Assembly (NCBI GenBank): GCA_036388295.1
Contig: DASVSC010000203.1
Span: 1 to 42,730 of the forward strand
DNA length: 42,730 nt
Reading direction: 5' to 3'
Source: RYN-431 sp036388295
GTDB taxonomy: Bacteria; Planctomycetota; Phycisphaerae; Tepidisphaerales; Tepidisphaeraceae
Notes under the pieces: model-generated
The model's database searches: none
Seen by the model: only the letters and a program-made list of their open reading frames with translations
Told to the model about the DNA's origin: nothing
In this document: positions 33,953 through 38,531 of the stretch, piece after piece
Layout: each line of letters starts with the position of its first letter
How positions within the stretch are numbered: the first letter of the stretch is position 1
Translations under genes and position numbers: made by a program

Positions 33953-34075
33953 CTTATCCAGAGTGGTTGAGGGTTTGGGCCCTTTGATGCCACAGCAACC
34001 GGACCGCCTCCGTGGCGATTTAGGTGCTAACTCCCGCCCGCGTTCGGCCGTAGTGCCTGATGTGGGAGAGATAAG
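33953..34075 (+). ncRNA. SAM-I (S-box) riboswitch aptamer
   Basis: The conserved S-box elements occur in order: CTTATCCAGAGTGGTTGAGGG, GGGCCC, GATGCCACAGCAACC, GGTGCTAACTCC and finally GGGAGAGATAAG. Helix P1 is formed by 33951-33958 (TTCTTATC) with 34070-34077 (GATAAGAA). The 3' strand of P1 together with the next base (34070-34078, GATAAGAAG) is also exactly complementary to CTTCTTATC at 34113-34121, the 5' side of the terminator. This gives the standard switch: without SAM the antiterminator forms and the operon is read; with SAM P1 forms and the terminator stops transcription. The downstream genes are therefore expected to be on when SAM or methionine is low. Confidence 0.92.
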
Positions 34076-34108
34076 AAGACGGCGAAGGCAATCCAGCGTG
34101 ATTTCTCG

Positions 34109-34146
34109 GCCGCTTCTTATCCGAACAGATGAGAAGCGGCTTTTTT
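34109..34146 (+). terminator. Riboswitch-controlled intrinsic terminator
   Basis: GCCGCTTCTTATC (34109-34121) pairs with GATGAGAAGCGGC (34128-34140), a 13-bp stem with one G-T pair and a six-base loop, followed by TTTTTT. Its 5' strand can pair instead with the riboswitch P1 strand, so it is the expression platform of the SAM-I element. Confidence 0.92.
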
Positions 34147-34156
34147 GTTTGGAGGA

Positions 34157-34257
34157 GTGGACAGTGGACAGTGGGCAGTGGGCAGGGAAATGCAGGAAGC
34201 GGATGATCGAAGCCGCTTCTTAATTCCCCTGCCCACTGCCCACTGCCCACTGCCCAC
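34157..34257. repeat. TGGGCAG-rich inverted repeat in the leader of the threonine-synthase-like gene
   Basis: Tandem TGGACAG/TGGGCAG units at 34157-34189 face complementary CTGCCCA units at 34224-34257, forming a stem of about 33 bp with two substitutions and one indel. The inner part holds GAAGCGG (34196-34202) and GCCGCTTCTT (34212-34221). The latter repeats the 5' strand of the riboswitch terminator. The element ends eight bases before the start codon and leaves no visible Shine-Dalgarno. Confidence 0.75.
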
Positions 34258-34265
34258 CAATAAGC

Positions 34266-35528
34266 ATGACTTACGTCAAAGGCCTGAAGTGTAAAGAGTG
34301 CGGCCACCGCGTCCCGGCGACGCCGGTGCATGTGTGCGAACAGTGTTTCGGGCCGTACGAGGTGGAATACGACTACGCCGCCATGAAGGGAAAGGTCACG
34401 CGCGAAAGCATCGCGGCCGGGCCGCATTCGCTCTGGCGGTACAAGGATTTGCTGCCGGTCGACGTGCCGCGCACGGGCTTCAACAGCGGCATGACGCCGC
34501 TGCGCCGGGCACCGAAGCTGGAGAAGCTGCTCGGCTGCCGTGAGATCTGGATCAAGGACGATTCGTGTAATTATCCGACTTACAGCTACAAAGAGCGCGT
34601 CGTCAGCGTGAGCATCAGCAAGGCCGTCGAGTTCGGTTACAAAATCGTCGGCTGCGCCAGCACCGGCAACCTCGCCAACAGCACCGCCGCCCACGCCGCC
34701 GTCGCGGGCGTGAAGTGTTACGTGATGATCCCGCACGACCTGGAACAGGGCAAAGTGCTCGGCAGCCTGATCTTCGGGCCGACCATGGTCCGCATCAAAG
34801 GCAACTACGACGACGTCAACCGCCTTTGCACCGAAATCGCCGACAAGTACGGCTGGGCCATCGTCAACGTGAACCTGCGGCCGTACTACACCGAGGGGGC
34901 CAAAACCTTCGGCTTCGAAATCGCCGAGCAGTACGGCTGGAAGCTGCCGCAGCACACCATCGCCCCGACCGCCGGCGGCACCATCCTGCCGAAAATCTAC
35001 AAGGGCTATCAGGAGTTCATCGAGTTGGGCCTGGTCGAGGACAACAAGCCGAAAATGTACTCCGCGCAGGCGGCCGGCTGCAATCCGGTGGTGACGGCCA
35101 TCCACAAGGGCATCGACATCATCGAGCCGCAGAAGCCGAACACGATCGCCAAGAGCATCGCCATCGGCAACCCGGCCGACGGGTACTACGTCTACAACGT
35201 CATCAAAGACAGCGGCGGCTGGGGCGAAAGCGCCACCGACCCGGAAATCATCGACGCCATCCGCCTGCTCGGCCGCACCGAAGGCATCTGGACCGAACCC
35301 GCCGGCGGCACCACACTTGCGGTCGCCATCAAGCTGATCCAGCAAGGCCGTATCCCGAAGGACGAAAGCATCTGCGTCTGCATCACCGGCAACGGGCTGA
35401 AGACGTTGGAAACCGTGCAGGACGCCCTGCCGTACCCCGAGGTGATCAACGCGAAGATGAGCGAGTTCGACGCGATGATCGGCCGGCTGGGCGAAACCCA
35501 GCCGGAGCCGGAATTAGCGACCGTCTGA
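34266..35528 (+). CDS. thrC: Threonine-synthase-family PLP enzyme under SAM-riboswitch control
   Basis: This 420-residue fold-type II PLP enzyme has an N-terminal zinc ribbon (C9, C12, C24, C27 in CKECGHRVP...CEQC) and a tryptophan-synthase-beta-like core. The PLP lysine is K109 in NYPTYSYKERVVSV, where ordinary threonine synthases read SFKDR. The phosphate-binding and Gly-rich parts are CASTGNLANSTAAHAAV, PTAGGTILPKIYKG and the C-terminal CITGNGLKTLETV. The family converts O-phosphohomoserine to threonine. The SAM-I riboswitch in front and the CysO-like sulfur carrier behind suggest that the enzyme, or a branch of its family, may instead place sulfur on O-phosphohomoserine to make homocysteine. 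The two functions cannot be separated by sequence alone, so the symbol is given by family only. Confidence 0.88.
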   Translation: MTYVKGLKCKECGHRVPATPVHVCEQCFGPYEVEYDYAAMKGKVTRESIAAGPHSLWRYKDLLPVDVPRTGFNSGMTPLRRAPKLEKLLGCREIWIKDDSCNYPTYSYKERVVSVSISKAVEFGYKIVGCASTGNLANSTAAHAAVAGVKCYVMIPHDLEQGKVLGSLIFGPTMVRIKGNYDDVNRLCTEIADKYGWAIVNVNLRPYYTEGAKTFGFEIAEQYGWKLPQHTIAPTAGGTILPKIYKGYQEFIELGLVEDNKPKMYSAQAAGCNPVVTAIHKGIDIIEPQKPNTIAKSIAIGNPADGYYVYNVIKDSGGWGESATDPEIIDAIRLLGRTEGIWTEPAGGTTLAVAIKLIQQGRIPKDESICVCITGNGLKTLETVQDALPYPEVINAKMSEFDAMIGRLGETQPEPELATV

Positions 35529-35530
35529 TG

Positions 35531-35581
35531 TAGGGTGGGCACTGCCCACCATTCCGCAAACGGTGGGCAGTGCCCACCCTA
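35531..35581. repeat. Perfect 20-bp inverted repeat between thrC-like and CysO-like genes
   Basis: TAGGGTGGGCACTGCCCACC at 35531-35550 is exactly complementary to 35562-35581 around an 11-base loop. Each arm is itself nearly palindromic, so several foldings are possible. It shares TGGGCA units with the element at 34157-34257. It could set the ratio of the two proteins by partial termination or by guarding the 3' end of the first gene. Confidence 0.85.
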
Positions 35582-35591
35582 CGAGAGAACC

Positions 35592-35870
35592 ATGCCCGTC
35601 AAAATCATGATCCCCGCGCCGCTGCGTCAGTTCACCAACAACGCTGCCACCCTCGACGGCAACGGCAACACTGTCGGCGAACTACTCAAAGACCTGCAAG
35701 CCAAAGGCCCCGGCATCGAGACGCGCCTGTTCAAAGGCCAGACCGGCACGCTCAACCGCTTCGTCAACATCTTCGTGAACCAGGAAGACATCCGCTTCCT
35801 GCAGAACCTCGACACGCCGGTAAAAGAGGGCGACGAAGTAAGCATCGTCGCGGCCATCGCGGGCGGGTGA
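35592..35870 (+). CDS. MoaD/ThiS-like sulfur-carrier protein, CysO type
   Basis: This 92-residue beta-grasp protein ends in Ala-Gly-Gly, the tail that is adenylated and converted to a thiocarboxylate in ThiS, MoaD and CysO. The segment RFVNIFVNQEDIRF followed by VKEGDEVSIVAAIAGG resembles, from memory, the corresponding part of mycobacterial CysO, which delivers sulfur to the PLP enzyme CysM. Here the neighbouring PLP enzyme is of the threonine-synthase family, which fits a parallel role in homocysteine synthesis. The start is ATG 35592, giving the usual 90-residue length; the longer frame begins inside the palindrome. The E1-like activating enzyme and the Mec-type peptidase used by CysO are not in the window. 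A moaD role in molybdopterin is possible but no moa genes are nearby. Confidence 0.88.
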   Translation: MPVKIMIPAPLRQFTNNAATLDGNGNTVGELLKDLQAKGPGIETRLFKGQTGTLNRFVNIFVNQEDIRFLQNLDTPVKEGDEVSIVAAIAGG

Positions 35871-35912
35871 ACCGTTCGTGTTCCGTCCGCGTCTTATACC
35901 GAAAGCCGTTTC

Positions 35913-36836
35913 ATGAGCGTTTCCACCCCCAGCGGCGGACTGACTGATCTGTCCAAGTACGTCTACGGCACCACGCGCCTCGGCGACGACAAACTTCCGA
36001 CGGCCGATCGCGTGAAGATCGCCCGCGCCGCCATGGACGCTGGCGTCTGGTTCCACACCAGCCATCAATATGGCAATGCCCTTGAAGTCTTGCGCACGGC
36101 ATTCGACGAGGACCGCGCGCGGGTGCCGAAGATCATCTACAAGATCGGCTGGAGCAGCATCGCAGAATTGCGCGAGACGATCGCGAAGAACATCGGCCCG
36201 CTCGGCCTCAATCACATGGACGTCGGCCAACTCTGCCTCGGCGGCGACTTGGCCGAAGCCTTCCGCACCGGCGACCCGGCCTGCTACGACGGGCTGCGCC
36301 AGCTCAAGGAAGAAGGCCTCGTCCGCCGCCTGGTCGTGGAGGTGTTCCCCTGGACCAGCCGTGTGCCCCTCGACGCCATCCGCGGCGGCTGGGCCGAAGG
36401 CGTCATTGATGGCTACATCTTCTACCTCAACCCGCTGCAGCGGTTCGCGTCGAACGAACTGTGGGCCGAGATTCAAAAACGGAACCTGCCGGTGATCGCG
36501 ATGCGCACCGTGAGTGGCGGCAGCGTGCTGCGCTTGCGCGACGTCCCGGGCGCGGCGTGGAAGCCGTACCTGCACGACCGGGCCGTGGAAGTGGCCCCGC
36601 TGTTCGAACAGTCCGGCATCCAAAGCTGGACCGAGTTCTGCGTGCGCTTCGCCTACGGTGTGCCGCAGGTGCGCGCCACCGTCGGCTCCACCGCCAGAGC
36701 CGAGAATCTGAACGAGTTCCTCGCCTCCACCAGCCAGATCAAGCCGTTGCCGGCAGAGATTCAGCAGCAGATCGAAACGCTGCAGCGTCGTTGGTCCGAC
36801 GAAACCGACGTCCACGCCGAGCCGTGGTCGATGTAA
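35913..36836 (+). CDS. Aldo/keto reductase-fold protein with altered catalytic site
   Basis: This 307-residue protein has the AKR barrel pattern: YGTTRLGDDK, AMDAGVWFHTSHQYGNALEVL, IIYKIGWSS, LGLNHMDVGQLCLGGD, YDGLRQLKEEGLVRRLVV and the C-terminal VRATVGSTARAENLNEFL. In the AKR tetrad Asp-Tyr-Lys-His, the Asp is replaced by H48, the Tyr (Y53) and Lys (K77) are kept, and the His is replaced by C108. Normal reductase activity is therefore doubtful. It starts 42 bases after the sulfur-carrier gene and probably belongs to the same transcript. A decayed copy of the sulfur-carrier gene follows. Its role next to a possible homocysteine pathway is unknown. Confidence 0.82.
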   Translation: MSVSTPSGGLTDLSKYVYGTTRLGDDKLPTADRVKIARAAMDAGVWFHTSHQYGNALEVLRTAFDEDRARVPKIIYKIGWSSIAELRETIAKNIGPLGLNHMDVGQLCLGGDLAEAFRTGDPACYDGLRQLKEEGLVRRLVVEVFPWTSRVPLDAIRGGWAEGVIDGYIFYLNPLQRFASNELWAEIQKRNLPVIAMRTVSGGSVLRLRDVPGAAWKPYLHDRAVEVAPLFEQSGIQSWTEFCVRFAYGVPQVRATVGSTARAENLNEFLASTSQIKPLPAEIQQQIETLQRRWSDETDVHAEPWSM

Positions 36837-36844
36837 CGCAGGGC

Positions 36845-37020
36845 CGTGATCGGCAGCACCTTCGGCGACCGCTCAAGATCTGAACGCCAGAGGTCGGACC
36901 GGCACGCTCAATCGCTTCGTCAACGTCTTCGTGAACGAGATAGACATTCGCTTCATGCTAAACTTCGCCTGTCGGTGAAGAATGCGACGAAGTCGGAATC
37001 GTCTGGGAGAGCGCGGGCTA
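36845..37020 (+). pseudogene. Decayed second copy of the CysO-like gene
   Basis: The DNA from 36845 to 37020 aligns with the 3' two-thirds of the intact gene at 35592. In one frame it reads RTGTLNRFVNVFVNEIDIRFMLNFACR then stop, against QTGTLNRFVNIFVNQEDIRF in the intact protein. After a frameshift near 36970 it continues PVGEECDEVGIV, matching PVKEGDEVSIV. A stretch of about 35 bases is missing near 36890. The final Gly-Gly is lost (Ala-Gly-Tyr). No start codon with the right frame remains. It marks a past duplication of this part of the operon. Confidence 0.8.
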
Positions 37021-37036
37021 TCTCGGAAAGAGCATT

Positions 37037-37726
37037 ATGCACCACGCCCGCCAAATCTTTTCCCTCGTGATCATTGTACTGATGGTCAGCACTCAATCGG
37101 GCTGCATGACTGGCGCGATGTGGCACGAGGCAAACACAAAGGAGTTGACCGGCCCGGTCGCGGTGACCGTGCACGATGTTGACGGCCCCGCCCCGCGATT
37201 TGACGCGGTCTACCGACTGCCCGGCACATGGTGGGGGCCGACCGACTACCTGTTCGCCGTGCCGCCCGAATCGGCCGATGACTACGTCCGCCCGCCCGGG
37301 CTCTGGGCTAATCGACCGGCAAGCCCGCTGGCACCGGCGAATACTGCACCGGACGGTCTGTCTGCCGGTGGAGCCATTCCGCTCGCGCGGTTCGTGCGTC
37401 GAGTTACATCGAAGGACGAGACAGCCCACGCCACGGAGGCGAAAAAACTGTCCCTCATGTTCCCCGGGGTCAACCCACCGAACGACGTGACCGTGTTTAT
37501 CGTCCCTCGGTCCGGTTCGCCTATGGCGACCGGCGCAACGGTCCGCCTGCTGAGCGGTGAAAACGTTGCCCTGACCGAGCGGACCCTTATCTTGGCCTTT
37601 CCGACAACCCAAGCCCGTCCTGAGGGCGATCGCGGCGGGGCGCTCGTTCGTGCGGCGTTGCTGACGCCATTCACCCTCGCCGCCGACATCGTCATCACCC
37701 CAGTCCTCTTTTTCGGGCGTTTGTAG
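37037..37726 (+). CDS. Putative exported lipoprotein, unknown function
   Basis: This 229-residue protein begins with a hydrophobic signal (residues 7-19) and a possible lipobox STQSGC at about residue 23; the -3 residue is not ideal, so lipidation is uncertain. The C-terminal hydrophobic stretch LLTPFTLAADIVITPVLFF resembles the tail of YceK-type lipoproteins, whose function is unknown. The middle part shows Pro-rich loops and no known domain. It lies directly after the decayed sulfur-carrier gene, in the same direction. A link to sulfur metabolism is not indicated by its own sequence. Confidence 0.7.
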   Translation: MHHARQIFSLVIIVLMVSTQSGCMTGAMWHEANTKELTGPVAVTVHDVDGPAPRFDAVYRLPGTWWGPTDYLFAVPPESADDYVRPPGLWANRPASPLAPANTAPDGLSAGGAIPLARFVRRVTSKDETAHATEAKKLSLMFPGVNPPNDVTVFIVPRSGSPMATGATVRLLSGENVALTERTLILAFPTTQARPEGDRGGALVRAALLTPFTLAADIVITPVLFFGRL

Positions 37727-37782
37727 ATGCGATTGAACGCCCCGCCCTCGACAAAGACTGGCGGCTTCCGCAGACTGACAGG

Positions 37783-38037
37783 ATGCCCACCATCTCCCGC
37801 AAGTTCTGGTTCACCTTCCCGACCAAGACCGAAGTCCAGCGGCCGGTCATCTGGGAGATGAGCCGCAAGTATCCGGACGTCGTCTTCGACATCCGCCAGG
37901 CCAGTGTGCAGGACGAGATCGGCATTATGGCGGTGCTGCTGGAAGGGGAGGCCGAGCAGGTGCGGGCGGCCGTCGAGTTCTGCCGAAAGGCGGGGCTGCA
38001 GGTGGACCCGATTGAAAAAACGGTGATCGAAGGGTAA
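37783..38037 (+). CDS. Free-standing NIL domain protein
   Basis: This 84-residue protein consists of a NIL domain (KFWFTFPTKTEVQRPVIWEMSRKYPDVVFDIRQASVQDEIGIMAVLLEGEAEQVRAAVEFCRKAGLQV), an ACT-like ferredoxin-fold module. NIL domains bind methionine in the MetN transporter ATPase. In archaea and some bacteria they are also linked to homocysteine synthesis from aspartate semialdehyde. Its place 2 kb downstream of a SAM-I riboswitch operon and in the same direction fits a role in methionine or homocysteine sensing or sulfur transfer. It contains a single Cys near the C-terminus (EFCRKAG). Confidence 0.88.
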   Translation: MPTISRKFWFTFPTKTEVQRPVIWEMSRKYPDVVFDIRQASVQDEIGIMAVLLEGEAEQVRAAVEFCRKAGLQVDPIEKTVIEG

Positions 38038-38063
38038 CGAAGCCCAAACGACAGCGGGTTTGA

Positions 38064-38141
38064 GCCGCGGGTGTGAACCCGCGCGAAGCGGGGAAAGGGT
38101 TCAACGACGGCATCGATTTCGCGCGGGTTTACACCCGCGGC
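38064..38141. repeat. Palindromic intergenic repeat, family B copy 2
   Basis: Arms 38064-38087 and 38118-38141 are complementary at 23 of 24 positions and begin GCCGCGGGTGTGAACCC, the same sequence as the copy at 8840-8925. It sits just after the NIL gene. The rest of the gap to uvrA (38142-38472) shows only a doubtful small reverse-strand frame. Confidence 0.85.
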
Positions 38142-38250
38142 CAACGCTTTTGCCGCCTAACGCGCGTTCGGCTCAACCCAACTTGACGCGGTTCGCGTCC
38201 GATAGCTGTCGATAAAATCGCATTCATCCTACGTCGCAGCACTCCAGCGG

Positions 38251-38424
38251 CTAGGCTTGAGCATCGTGAGGCACCTGAAGTACCTGCCACTCGCCTTTAT
38301 CGCCGGCCAGCACGGTTTTGCCCTGCTCGCGCCATACCTTGCCCTTTGCGTCACTGCCCATGCCCTGCTGGTGCAGCGTCGCCTGCGGCTGGTGCCGGCC
38401 ATCGTCCGGGCCTGATCGCGGCAA
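38251..38424 (-). CDS. Possible small protein of unknown function
   Basis: A reverse-strand frame of up to 57 codons with no internal stop reads as a well-mixed hydrophilic protein (GSDAKGKVWREQGKTVLAG, then DKGEWQVLQVPHDAQA). Its composition is more protein-like than that of the other frames in this gap. No good start is visible: TTG 38424 has a weak AAAGAA upstream and ATG 38361 gives only 36 residues. It may be a genuine small gene, a remnant or chance. Confidence 0.25.
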   Translation of the reverse strand: MPRSGPDDGRHQPQATLHQQGMGSDAKGKVWREQGKTVLAGDKGEWQVLQVPHDAQA

Positions 38425-38472
38425 TTCTTTTCTACTGTCGAATTCAATCCGCCTAAGGGCAAGCCTGATGCG

Positions 38473-38525
38473 CCTAACCTTGGGAACACACGTCGATTTT
38501 TCCGGCGTGTTCCCGTAAAGTTAGG
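38473..38525. promoter_or_regulatory. Strong inverted repeat directly upstream of uvrA
   Basis: GGGAACAC (38482-38489) pairs with GTGTTCCC (38507-38514), and outside it CCTAAC (38473-38478) pairs with GTTAGG (38520-38525). It ends six bases before the uvrA ATG. It may be an operator for damage control or an RNA hairpin that limits translation. It does not match the known LexA boxes with short spacing. Confidence 0.5.
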
Positions 38526-38531
38526 GTATTC

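Noticed and set aside
33951..33962. A DnaA box at TTATCCAGA
   Set aside because: It is part of riboswitch helix P1 and matches only seven of nine positions of TTATCCACA; no cluster of boxes is present.
35592..35870. MoaD of molybdopterin synthase or ThiS of thiamine synthesis as the primary call
   Set aside because: No moaE, thiG, thiF or other cofactor gene is near, while the RFVNI-VN-ED-RF segment and the PLP-enzyme neighbour fit the CysO type better.
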